Source: Iris pallida
Taxonomy: Eukaryota; Streptophyta; Magnoliopsida; Asparagales; Iridaceae
Assembly (NCBI GenBank): GCA_029216955.1
Contig: JANAVB010042220.1
Span: 16,535,526-16,599,525, forward strand
Reading direction: 5' to 3'
Length of the DNA stretch: 64,000 bases
Below are positions 46,083 to 58,459 of the stretch, one piece after another; positions within the stretch are counted from its first letter, which is position 1, and every line of letters begins with the position of its first letter. A model generated the notes under the pieces. That model saw only the letters and a program-made list of their open reading frames with translations, searched no databases and had not been told where the DNA came from. The translations under genes were made by a program, and so were the position numbers.

Positions 46083-49000
46083 TGTCACAACCCGCACCCA
46101 CCGTGAGGGTACGAGTACGTAACAGCGCCCAGCCTACGCCACAGTGTCGACGGTAGAACGCTGTTCTAGGTCATGAACTATAACTGACTAACATGAAAAT
46201 ACTCTCCAAAAGGAGGCCAACACAGGGGTACAACTCAATCACAATCTAGAGATAGAATATGGCACAATAAATAGATAAGAAAATCCTTAACTGAGGTACA
46301 ACAGAAAGGAATAACAAGTCTCACCAACTACCAGTCTCAACATCTCTTAAATATACAACTCTGAAAAATAAAGACAACAACTAAACATGAAAAGAAACAG
46401 TCTAAGCTGTCTACACTAAGCAAGGGTATCATCCTCAGCAGCTGCCTGAACCTCCCCAGGGGTCCAGGTCGTGAGTGTCATCTAGGCAAGCTCCAAAGTA
46501 AGGGGTGCAGGGTTCCTCATCATCCTCTGTAAAATTTTCAACAGGTCCAGTCAGGACGGGAGCGAGCACAATACATCTCACGCAGATCATAACAGGTTAG
46601 AAAATATAAACATGCAAGAGAGTACGATACATGAAACTGAAAGAAAGTACATGATGTAAACAGGAAGAGAACTGTAATAGAAATATCTACTATAAGTAGA
46701 GAGCTACCAGTGACTAGTGATTTAGAGTACAAAGTCGACATATAAACGGCTGGATTTGCACATGACTATACTAAAGAGGTGCACATGGCTATACTACTTT
46801 GAAATTGTTCATATGACTATTTATACTCCCCCATACCCCAATCAATACACAAAGATCCAAACAAGTTATATTACGTACATGGTTTTCACATGAAACCCAT
46901 AAATGGGTGCACATGAAATATACATGAGAGCTCATACATGAGTGCACATGAAATTCACATGGGGGTCCATAAACGGGTGCACATAAAATTCACATAAAAA
47001 CTCATAAATGAGTGCACATGCAATATAGGTTATACACAAGATACATAGGAAACATGATCGATTCATAAGAGCACATGAGAGTACACGAGCGAGCATGAAC
47101 GAGCATGATGCACATGAGAAACATGAATAACATGAGGGCGAGAAATACACGATGCACATAAAACACATGACACAATGTATCCGATGCTCCCGAGGGGGAT
47201 AACAACTCAATGTAGAGATCCATATAGTACCAATCCATGATAATATCGTGACAGCATCAAATAAGGTAAACTAGAGCAGGAATATAATTCTAAGCAAGTT
47301 ATGAAATGATCAGAGAATGTACTCGCCTGGTATCTGAATAGCTGTGAAAATGTACTGTCCGAGATGAGGTACCTGGCTCTTAGTTAGAGCAACACAAGTC
47401 ACAACAAGTCTAAAATGATATAATGAAGTCCTACTATGCATTCTACATTATTCTAGGTCAATCTAGACCAAAGTCAACTCTTGGTCAACTCTGGTCAACC
47501 CTAGAAGTCAAACTAGGTCAACCAAGTCAAACCTAAGTTAAACTAGTCTATACTAGGCTAACAAGACTATTCTAGGTCTATCAAGACTACACAAGTCTAA
47601 TCTAGACTCTACACTGACACACAGACACTCACATAAGCCATAGGCTAAGAGACTAGGCCATAGGCTAAGCCATGCCTATAATCTATATCACATACACAAG
47701 ACAATATTCAAATCTATATTACAACACATATACTCCATGTCACTATATATCTAATATATACTACACATATTGATATAGTTATAATATAATATAGAAACAT
47801 ACATTAGCTTATAGGTTAACTATAATATATCACCCATTCCATATATATCATATATATATAATAGCACACCCTCATATATATATAGGATACCCATATACAT
47901 ATATATATCTCAATACATTATATATATATATACATATGTAAAGAGAGGGGGCAAATGAATTCAAATGTGTGTGGGTGTGTGAGAGTGATGCGAGGCTATG
48001 AAAACAAAGTGACAGTAGGCTAACAAGGCAATGTGGCATGGCAACTTGTGTGTGTGTGTGTGTGTGTGGAATTTAGGAACATCAGTATAACATTGTATTC
48101 TTGTGTCAAGGAGACAATGTATACAGGAAAGGGAAGTGCATATGTGATGAATCAATGTGTGCAGGAAATGAAAATAGTGTATTCATTAGAGGGAACCCAC
48201 AGCCCTGTGACATGTGTGTGTGACAGGAAATGCAAGGACAGGAATTCAAACTCAGGTATTTAAGAAGAAATGGAAATCAATTCTTAGTTGATATTTAACC
48301 CAAATGATAGTGAATCAACAACCAATAAAATCTGGAACAATCACAATCATAGAAAATGGAAGAGAACAAATTCACAGGTCAAAATAGGAACATCCAGTAC
48401 AGATTTTTCAGGAAATCAGTGAAGGTTTTGAAAGCCATTCTCAGTTATAACCCATAGAACACATCTAACAATTAAACTCAAATTAGTTCTAACTTATATC
48501 CAATCAATTCCAGTTTGACCTATTGAACATATATAGCAAAACAACTCATTAACAGGTTTATAACTTTCAGAAATTAGGACTGATATCATTCATCAATTTA
48601 TCAGAAAAAAATTGAAAACAGTTAACAAGGAATTCCAGTTTTTAGATTTTAGAAAAATAGGAAGGAACCCAATAACAATTCCTGGATTGATAACAAGAAC
48701 TTCAACTTAAAACAAAACCCTACCCCACATGAACCCTAATGCATTCTCAGATTTTGTCGCATGTACATGATAGTGTAATGTGTCAAAAACAGTCTCAGGT
48801 TTTCTAACCCAACTAACAGTGCAGGACATGACAGCTAGCAAGCTAAATTCGATTTCGAACACCCATAGCTCATTCCTGACTCACAATTTAACATGAAAAT
48901 CAATCCTATACATGTAGGTGAGTGTTTTAGATATAGGGTGTCAAGTGTCCATATGTGATAATGGTGTGTATAGAACCTGTAGATGGGTTGGGTGACAATG

Positions 49001-51240
49001 TGCCAATTTAGTGCAATAGGTTTCTCAAGAATTTGAAGAGTGTGTGTACATATATTGTGTTAATCACAGAATTTGTAGGAACCTGAGTCTCAAATTTGTG
49101 TGATGAATTAACATGGTAAGTTTATCATTCAAAACAGTTTAGAAAAAGGGAATTTCAAATCAGAAAATTTAGGACTACACTATGTATGCAATTAGCATTA
49201 GTTCAACATTCAAAATCCCTTTTCATGTGTTAACATCAACCCCATTACATGAATCCATCTTAACTATAAACAATACATGTGTACACGAGTCTAACATGTA
49301 AATTAACATTTAGAAACAGTTAAAAATATGGGTTTAAAAGTCAGAATTCCAAAACAGGAACTTGAATCAGTTGACAGTTTTTTTTTCAGTCATCGCATAA
49401 GCGTACCTTTCCACATTCGAAAATCCAAACAATGGCCAATCGAAACCCAACTCACATGTAACCACCCTAGCAACAATTAATACATTTGCACATAAATTTA
49501 AACATGGTAATTAACATGGAAAAATTAGTTTAAATTTTAGGATTAAGCTTCTTAGGTAACCCAGACTGAAGCGTATCAGTCAGAATGGGAATGACAATTT
49601 TGAAGGTAAAAATCATGACAATACACCAATTAAAAGGTTGGTAAATAAACTACTACACGTGTACGTGTCAACCATGCTGTATCATGTCCCAAAAATAGGA
49701 CACGAACGTGTCCTAATCAACAAACACGTACACAGACACAATCTGTGTACACAATCATCGTGCACGCGTGCCGCGTCTTCGTGCACACGACACGAGCCAA
49801 ACCTGGACACGTGCTCATGTACCTAGGTTTGCCAGGACTAGGGCTAGGGTTTCATCACCCTGAATCGGGTCGGGGACGTGTCGTGTCGGAGTTACGAGTC
49901 CGTGTTAGTGCGCAAATTCAGACTGGAAAAATCCAGTGCACGACCGTGCGTGTGCAGTACGGGTCGAAGTTCTCCCTAACCCGTCAACGAGGTCCTAAGA
50001 AAACTTTGTAGGCCTCGTGTCAGTCATGTAGGGAGTCCTCATGTCAAATTTCGTGGCGTAAAGTGTCGTGTCCAGAGCAAACCAGGACACGGGCAGTAGG
50101 GCACTGTGCGCAGCCCGCTGCGCGCATGTGCATGTCCAATCCTGACACGAAAAAGATACGAAAGTAATCTCAGTCTTCACAAATATTGCTACATATACCT
50201 AGATCTAGAGATCCATGAAATTAGAATTCAAAATATGAAAAATAAATCCTTTGTGGAATTTAATCAAATACCTATACACACATCATGATACGTGTCCGAT
50301 ACGGACACCAAACGGACACGAATCGACACAAAACCAATACCTACTGCTAGGGGACACCTAGGGCTTCCTATCCATGTAAAGAAAACAAAATTTGGTGGAG
50401 GGAATAGGGATTTACCAATATGTTCAATTTGCATGAAAAAGCTTCAAAAAGAGGGGTTTCTTCTTGATGGTCAAGTGCTCCAAATTGGTCCAAACCTGAG
50501 ATTTCTCTCCATGGACATGAAATAGAGTTGGATTAGGAACTAATGCAAAAGACTAGAGTGGAAAAGTAATTAAAATGAATAATCTATGGGTTGGGGAAGA
50601 ATGGACAAATCTCTTTCTTTAAAACTTGGAGAAATTAATAAAAGAGGCAAGAACAAATAGAAGAGGCATTAAATAGGGTGTGAAACCCTAGGTTGGCTAC
50701 CATGGGTGGGCTTGTTGGGGTTTGGGCTTAAGTCATGGGCCTATGGTTCAATTCACAAGTCATTAAATCACATGTCATTGTATTAAACCATAAGTCATGA
50801 CTTAATTTCACTAAACCTAATCCCCTCATTCTAAAACCACTCTTTAATGACTAAAATGGGTTAACTCAAGTTAGGCTAGGGTTACCATAGCTAGGGTTAG
50901 GTTCTAGTCTAGTCCACTAGGCCTTAACAAGTCAAAGCCCAACTAGGAATTCACCAATTCAATAAATTATTAAATAATTCAATAAGTCAAAATTACCAAA
51001 TTACCCCTAGGCTAAAAGATAATTGAATCACCCTAATCACATGGCTAGGCTCTAGGGCAGACAGTCTCTACGGTTTCACTGGCAGCACATCAAAATCACA
51101 AGTCATGACTTAAACCAGATTTTAAATAGTTTAAAAATTATTAAAATCACCAAAAATCATATTATTAATTAAATACCATAATTAAATAATTTAAAATCCA
51201 AAATTTCAAATTACCCTTATTTTAGAAACTGGGTGTTACA
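46083..51240 (-). repeat. RT-E right (5') LTR
   Basis: 5158 bp, with the landmarks of the left copy: acidic-peptide block 46460-46575, GAGAATGTACTCGCCTGGTA block near 47319-47338, TG run 48047-48068, CGTGTCC-rich zone 49650-50150, palindrome 50292-50308 and TATTTAAT box (minus strand) at 50668-50675, which is better preserved than in the left copy. It ends at the GATTC TSD. Confidence 0.93.
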
Positions 51241-51701
51241 GATTCTACGTCTACCAAATTAATATTTTTAGGTAGAAACTATCTTTGAAATTGTAAAGTA
51301 CATTTATTTCTAAAATTCCTAAAAAATGCAAATATTAATACAATGTTAATATACTAACAGTGTTATAAATAATAATAATAATATAATAATAATAATAATA
51401 ATATATAATATAATTCTAAACTAAAAGTAATATATAATAAATAATAATAATAATATTCATCATACACTTTACTGGTAGAGTAAAGTGGGCAACTAATCAT
51501 TTACATATATGGTTACATACACTATTATAGTATATTTAATATACGCCTCCTTCCTCCCAAAAAATGAGAACTGATGTTCTTCTCTTAAGAAGAAAAATAA
51601 AAAGTGAGAGAGAATGGATCAGAATCAAAAGAATGGGGAAGGAAAAATCGAGGGAGAGGTGAGAGTTACCAGATAGGTCAGCGATGGCTTGGGGGCGCCA
51701 C
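51241..51701 (-). repeat. RT-A right (5') LTR, segment 2
   Basis: The segment begins with the right TSD of RT-E (GATTC, 51241-51245) and ends with the left TSD of RT-G (GCCAC, 51697-51701). It holds an ATA/TAA microsatellite at about 51364-51460. On the minus strand it has a CT-rich tract with TCTCCCTCGATTTTTCC that resembles the CT-rich tract of the RT-H LTR at 56240-56340, which supports its assignment to RT-A. Confidence 0.7.
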
Positions 51702-54375
51702 TGTCACCCTCATTTCCGTATTTCTCGTATTTCGTATTTAAACTCGTATCTAGATTTTGGCATGTATTTTTATTTTTCTCGACTTGTAGAGTTTCGGTAT
51801 TTCTCGTATTTTTGGTTTTGTCATGGTTCGTTTTAATTGGTTTGGATTGGGTTGGTTTGATTTGGTTTATTATGCATTGGAACACCTTAACCTACACTCC
51901 ACCTTCAACACCCACAACCCACCCTCTTTATATCCCCACCTACCACTCTCTCTCTTCATTATCACCACCATTTATTTCCTTCTTCTTCTTCTTCTCCTTC
52001 TTCTACACAACTCTCCCAACCCTAGGCAAATACCTTGCCACCACATGAGAATCCTCTTTTATTTGTCCATTTGCTAGTTTAGGACATGGAGATCAACATT
52101 AGTTCTTGGCATTTTGTGATTTGGAGTCTCCATTGTTCTAGATCTAAGTCTTCCTATTTTCAAATTTTTGCATGTTTTGACCTATTTTAGTTGGTTTTCT
52201 ATGAGTTTTGATGTTTCTATATGGAAGGGCATTCAGTTTTACTCCAGTTGGAGCTTTGGAAATCCGATTTTGAGTTCGGATGGCCAAGTTATGAATTTTA
52301 AAGCTTGGGTTCAGCCATAGTTCTTACTGTTTGGAGAAGACAGTGAGCAGTGTGTAGAGCTATTTAGCTTACGCACACTGAGCTGCGCGCTCTTTAGCGC
52401 GCGTACGCAGACTTGGGTACGCTTCCTGTTGGAAGCGTGTCTCCTTGAGCGTACGTGACTTTTCACCTACGCTGCTCTCTCAGCGTGCGTGACTTTTCAC
52501 CTATGCTGCTCTCTTAGTGTGCGTGACTTTTCACCTACGCTGCTCTCTCAGCGTGCGTGACTTTTCACCTACGCTGCTCTCTGTAGCGTGCGTGACTTTT
52601 CACCTACGCTGCTCTCTCAGCGTGCGTGAGTTTTCACCTACGCTGCTCTCTCAGCGTGCGTGACTTTTCACCTACGCTGCTCTCTGTAGCGTGTGAACTT
52701 TTCACCTATGCTGCTCTCTCAGCGTGCGTGACTTTTTACCTACGCTGCTCTCTCAGCGTGCGTGACTTTTCACCTACGCTGCTCTCTCAGCGTGCTTGAC
52801 TTTTCACCTACGCTGCTCTTTGTAGCGTGCGTGACTTTTCACCTACGCAGCTCTCATGCGTGCGTGACTTTTCGCGTACGCTGCTCTCCTGACCCCTTGC
52901 TTAACCTATGGCATGTATGACAAGGAACTAGCATAACACGGCAGTGACCAGTAGTGGTGCACTCCTGACATGACGAACCTGACATGATAGTGGCCCGTCG
53001 TGGCGTACTCCTGACAAGTACCCTGACATAATTTATCTTGATAATTTAACTTGACTTGCCTTGACACCGTAGGTAATTCCTTCTTGCTTGCTTGTTAAAT
53101 CCACTTGTCCTGTCTTGCATCATGTCTAGGATGGGACTTCTGAGTACCACGGTCAGGAGCTCCTACTAAAATGGATTAAGGTTAATAACTAGAATAACTC
53201 AGTAGTTATGAAGAGATGACACAGCTACGGGCAATCCCGTTACCTGGCGCTCTTGGGATCTGTAGCCTGCCGTCGAGTAGGGCACATTTCCAGCACACCG
53301 TCGCGTGTTGCACCCTCTAAGTCACCTAAGGGTACATTTGTCTCCTGGACAATGTACCCACCTGAATTCAACCCCTAATTTTCGACCTGGGTAACCTAGA
53401 TGGTCTGCAGGGCTTGTGGCTGTGGAACAATCTCACTGCATCTTGTTAGTAATTAGGCCTGTGTTAACCCTAGTTAGTTAAAGTAGTAAGCCGTAGTATC
53501 TGCTTGGCCGTGATTGATTGAATGAGGTATAACCAGTTTAGTCATGTCTTGATCCAGTACAAGATTGTCCCCTGTCTTGATTTCTTGCATTATTATCTTG
53601 CCGATAAATGGTAGGAAACCAAGTTCTGTTCAGATGAAGGGTTACAACCCCGGTCCTTGTTTGGTTTACGGGTTGTAACCTGGCTATCGAAATAGTTCCA
53701 TGGTTATCTCGTCGTATATCATCCTGTCATATTTTTGTAATTTCTAGTTTTAATATTATATTTTCTTGTGCTGATTGCTGGCTTTTGTTCTTATTTCGTG
53801 GCCCCCTTGTGGCACTTACTCTTTCTGGGGTTGACCCAACTGGTTTTGTGTGGCCAGATTTCGGAGCAGCTCCCGAGGATCTACCAAGCTTCCAGCCCAA
53901 TGGTGGCGACTAGAAGGAACCCGGGCTACGAGTGGGTTTTCTATTTTGTTTCGCTCACTCTATTGTAAAACTATTCTTTTGAGGCGTTTAGCCGACGAGC
54001 ACCTGTTAGCTCGATGCACTTTACTTACTATCTACCTACGGGCTGTAAACATGATTAACAAATACTAGGGTTGATCATGTATGACTTAACTCTTGCTAGT
54101 CCTAACATTTTGTACGACTAGCTTCATGATCAGCTGAATATGTAATATTTGGGACGCCTTATTGTATATTTAATGATCATACATCTTGCGACCTTACTTA
54201 CTTGCTTGGGATTGAGACATTAGGCTTGTTCATGACCATAAGAGACTGTTGGCTTGTAGTAAACCCTCATATTTCTAGACAGCCGTGACCGTATATCGAG
54301 GTGGTTTCCATTTCAATATACGTAGCTGGCTATGTCTGCCCCCGCTCTCCAGTATTCTGGTTCTGGGGCGTGACA
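51702..54375 (+). mobile_element. RT-G: solo LTR (2.7 kb) with hairpin array, inserted in RT-A
   Basis: It begins TGTCACCCTC and ends GCGTGACA, with TSD GCCAC at 51697-51701 and 54376-54380. A TATA-like TTTATAT is at 51928-51934, followed by a CT-rich leader (TTCTTCTTCTTCTTCTCC). Hairpin repeats occupy 52385-52890. The rest (52890-54375) is unique to this element in the window and holds no conserved frame. Termini and size fit a gypsy-type LTR, but no internal region is present to prove it. Confidence 0.9.
52385..52890. repeat. Array of hairpin-forming repeats in RT-G
   Basis: It starts with two perfect inverted repeats: GCGCGCT/AGCGCGC around CTTT (52385-52402) and ACGCTTCC/GGAAGCGT around TGTT (52419-52438). 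About 13 tandem units of 34-35 bp then run to 52890. Each has AGCGTGCGTG, a CTTTT-type loop and CACCTACGCT, arms that pair at 8 of 10 positions, followed by a GCTCTCT spacer. There are no unique spacers between repeats. Confidence 0.9.
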
Positions 54376-54392
54376 GCCACCGTCGGGACTGG
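54376..54392 (-). repeat. RT-A right LTR, 17-bp remnant between RT-G and RT-H
   Basis: This short piece begins with the right TSD of RT-G (GCCAC, 54376-54380) and ends with the left TSD of RT-H (ACTGG, 54388-54392). It shows that RT-G and RT-H inserted only seven bases apart once the two duplications are discounted. Confidence 0.8.
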
Positions 54393-57300
54393 TGTAAAAC
54401 CCCTAAATTTCTACTAATTATTTTTTATTAATATTTGTACGGATTTAAAATTTTGTATTGTACGTCGCATGGTCGTATTTTACGTCATGAACGAAATTTT
54501 ATTTTTCTCGACGAGTGCGAATATGTGCGAGCGTACATATTTTAGAAAAGTATTTTATTTATTATTTTATAGTTTCAAAATAATATAGGTAATAATTACT
54601 TCTAGCTATCCTTTCAAGTTTATAGTTTTAATTATAAAAAGCTTTTATTTATGCAGTTATAATTATAAGGTATTTTTCCTATAAAATGGTATATTAGAAA
54701 AGCATATCTATGTAAATATTATTTGTACAAACCTAAATTTTTTGTAATTATTTATTGGTCTATAAAAGTATAATTTTCGAGATTTATTATTATTAAATTT
54801 CATTGTTCAAAAAGATACTTAAATAATAGTGTATTTTCGAAATTATTATTATAGCATTTTTGGAAAACATATTTTGAAAATATTGTACCAATTCAAATCT
54901 TGATTTGAATTATGGATATATTTTAAATGGTACATAAATCTATATTTGGAAATTGAGTTATCTTAATTGGTTTTAAAATAAAGGATAGAATTTAAATTAG
55001 ATTTGAATTGATTTTGAATTTGATTTGGATTATGTAATTGATTTAAATTTAGTAATTTAATTATCTACTTGGGTTTTAAAATCTAATCCTAATCCTTATC
55101 AAATTGGGAATTCCCACATCCTATAAATAGGCAGGTACTCCTCCAATTTATTTTTATTCCTCCATAATTTTCTCCACCACAACGTGCGTGCATCGTGTCT
55201 GTGTCCTCCATTCTTTTTCACTATTCACCTTTTATATTTACACATTTTACCTCTGTGTCCGACAACCCCGGACACTATTCCATCTCTGTGTCCGTCTCAC
55301 GCAGGACATACCGACACCACGGCAGAACCATAATACTAATCCTAACCCTAATACTGGCCGTCCCTGGCCGAGCCTCCTCAAGCCGTGGCCGAGCTCTCGG
55401 GAGTCTCCATCATGCCTGCCGACAAACCCCATTCCGACGAGCCCCTGTATTCTGCAGCTCCTGGCGTCGCCTTCGCGTGGCCTCTCCACTGACTGGAGTA
55501 ACAACCTCACCACCGATTTCCTTCTCCACCATACTTAGCACCACCACTGCCACCACCGACGCCAAACCTCGGCCCTTCACCACCTCTGGCCAAACCCCTG
55601 TCGAACCCCGGCCGTCCCAAAACCACCGCCACACGGTTGCCCATTCGCGGAAAACAAGAAGCCAAAAACCCAAAAAAATTGAAAACCTTACCTCGTCGGA
55701 GCTGCACCGCCGCGTCTCAGCCTGAGCGCTGCCTCCGCCGCCGGTCGCCGACTAAGCCGACCGAAAACCCCTTTTCCTTTGCCCTCATCGACCGATCTCC
55801 GCCGCTCGTTTTTCCCTTTGGTCTCCTCTTCGTCGGAGCAGCACCCTCCGCGGCGTCCGCCGCTTCGAATATCCGTGCCCTAGCCTCCTCGATCCGCCCC
55901 GAGACCGCCCTCTCCTCCTTCCAGCCACCAGCCACTGCACGAACCCCTCTCCGCTCCTCCGCGAGCGGCGCGCGCAAACCCTCACCGCCGGCCAACTTCT
56001 TCCTCTCCGCCTACTCCTTCGGCCCATCTACTCCGCCTCCGCCTCGTCCTCCAGACCGTCGCCGGCCCTATTTTCCTCCGCCCACGCTCCGCTCCGACTT
56101 CAAACCCCGCCCCCACCGTGTCTCCACCAGTCTCCCGTCGCAACCCCTGTCCTCCGGCCCGATCGCCCCTACTCCACTTCGATCCGCCTCCTTGCGCCGC
56201 TTCCACCTGATCTCTCCGCTCCCGCACCGCCTCATCCGCTTCCGCTCCTCCTTCTCCTCCTCACCTTCTCTCTCTCGATTCCCTCTCTCTGTCTCCTCCT
56301 CCCTTTCTCGTCTTCTTTTTTTATATTTTTTCTCTCTGAAGCAGAAGACAGAGCAGTCAATTGACTGCTGCAGTTAAAAGTTTTTGCTAATTTTATTTTT
56401 TTGTCCTTTTGTGTTTATTTATTTATTTTATTCACTTTGTACAATTTTGTTGTGATATTAATTATATCATTATATTATCATTTATTAGTATTATTATTAT
56501 TATTATTATTTTCTTTGTATTGTTACAGTTAGCATTTGTACCTATGGATACACTAATAATTTTATTTTTTCATTTAACATTAGCATTAATAATTTGTAAT
56601 TATCATTAGTACTATTTACATCATTTTATTAAATAAATGATTTTAGAAAGTATTTTGTAGCAACATAGTTTATGCTTAATGTAATCTCAAAATAAGGTAC
56701 TTAGCCGTAAATAATTTTCTAAATATTAGTTGTTTTGCTTATGATATTTTTGATTTAGAAGATATAGGTTTCAGACTAGAATATTATTTGGACAAAAACT
56801 TACAGTTCTGCCTTTAAAAGACTTTTGATTTTTCGAATATTTATTTGAAAGCATTTTGACTAATAAATTATATTTCAAGTTTTATAAATTAGTTTTTCTA
56901 AGATCAAATAATTATTATTCGATCAAATTCTTTCAATTACCATTCGACCGAGACTCAACCCCCTCTTTTCTATTCAATCACCAATTCAAGCCTACCTTAT
57001 GTCCACCCTAACTAATTTGACCCTTCTGGACTCAATGACACGATCCGTTCCCCTTCAAAGGTCGTCTTGTATAGTTGTCGCACCGAAGTCGCAGATCGTG
57101 CCACCTTGATCATTGCAGCACACCAGGCGTACTACCAGGCAAGATACCTTGCCATTCGCTGTTTAATTATTGTAGCTCATATTTCATGCATTATTTATTT
57201 TTTTTATGCAAAATAAACTGTGATACATGGCATAATTGTTAGAACTTATTGTTCGTTATTATTTCTGCTATGTATTATTTTCTCACATTAAACCTAGATT

Positions 57301-58459
57301 TAAGGGACCATCTTGTGTGTTGCATTCATTGGCCTTAAAACGTCGTAACACGAAGTTGTGTGTCGCATGTAGGACACGAAAGTGCATGATTGGCTGGCCA
57401 CCAGTACGTACAAGCCGTGCGATAGGAATAACCGCTAATAGAGATTGCATGCTAGTTTGACTTAGCGGCTATAGTGGTCTTGTGTTGTGGATACAACAAG
57501 TAGGCATTGGGCGGGGAGGACAATTCCTTAGCGTATGGGCTTCGATGCACTTTCTTGTGACCCGGACTCTCCGCTGGAGATACGGGATTGATGACCCCCG
57601 ATTACTGTTGGGGCCTCTGGTGCCCAAAGGGGGACTATCTGATCCTATTCAGCCAGGGCTCATGCGTAGGAAGGATTGTTCTTAACAACATTTTACTTAG
57701 AATGGTAGGCTACCCTATCCGTTAGGTACGAGTACTTTTGGTTTGGGTACTTGTATCTGACCGTGGCTTAGAACAATAACTTGTCGCGGATTAGTTCATC
57801 ACATCTTGTCCTTGTTTGGTTGTAGGTGTGACTTACTACTTCGATGAGAAGGTATTGAACCTTGTTGGGGTCCGGATACCATATTGGATTATTAGCATCG
57901 AAAGATACGTTACCGTGAATTAGTTTACCATCTCCTGTCCTTGTTTGGTTGGGGGGATGGTACGCTCGTTCAGTAGGTGCGTATTGGACCATGTTATAAA
58001 TTTGATTTACTTATTTATTTGAGTAATATTTATTCAGTTTATATGGCATGCTATTATGTGTCTTGTTACATCCCTCTGAGGACCTGGTTGTCTTGCCAGG
58101 TGTGCTATTGTCTTTCGCAGGTGCTTTCGCTCTAGCCGTGTTCATTGATATTTCTCGAGGATGATTGCATTTGGATCGTCTTCGCTTCGGTCGCCACTCA
58201 TTTCATTTTTATGTACTTTTCTTTATTTTGTTGGTAGTGGATTTGTCTCCGTCCAACATATTGTATCAAGACAAATTTATTCTCATTATATGATCTTTTA
58301 TTCATTTCTTTCTGTGTGGATGAGATTAGTTATGGTTCTACCGCATTTTACAGCTTATGTATTTATACGAGGCTTCCATATATTGGAGTATACTTCGTAT
58401 GAATACAGCTGGCATGTCTACGTTCCTAGTCCTACGTATTTTGGGACTGGAGCGTTACA
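54393..58459 (+). repeat. RT-H 5' LTR
   Basis: It begins TGTAAAACCC and ends GCGTTACA. The AT-rich first 700 bp precede a TATA box at 55122-55129 and a leader with CGTGCATCGTGTCTGTG. A GC-rich block (about 55330-56240) and CT-rich tract follow, then an ATT microsatellite at 56487-56511 and AT-rich sequence to about 56950. The block 57480-57690 is moderately GC-rich. Long open frames in the GC-rich block, such as 55637-56377, are broken by indels in the 3' LTR copy and so are not annotated as genes. Confidence 0.93.
55122..55129 (+). promoter_or_regulatory. RT-H TATA box (5' LTR)
   Basis: TATAAATA followed by GGCAGG, 730 bp into the LTR. The 3' LTR has the same box at 60285-60292. RT-A has a TATATAAG at the matching place. 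Confidence 0.7.

Larger units (their letters stand above)
33803..51240 (-). mobile_element. RT-E: gag-only long-LTR gypsy element (TR-GAG-like) inserted in RT-A
   Basis: TSDs of GATTC flank it (33798-33802, 51241-51245). LTRs are 5155 bp (33803-38957) and 5158 bp (46083-51240) and differ by a few percent in the stretches compared. Once RT-F is removed the interior is only about 2.2 kb and holds a gag remnant, a purine tract and the primer-binding-site candidate; pol is absent. Elements of this layout have been described in plants as terminal-repeat retrotransposons with a GAG domain. Mobility would have needed pol from an RT-B-like helper. Confidence 0.92.

Noticed and set aside
52385..52890. 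CRISPR-like array
   Set aside because: Units are directly adjacent, spacers are not unique, and the context is a plant LTR with its own TSD.
55637..56377. 246-residue open frame in the RT-H 5' LTR
   Set aside because: It lies in GC-rich DNA, is broken by indels in the 3' LTR copy (60800-61550) and is Pro/Ser/Arg-rich low-complexity sequence without a recognisable domain.
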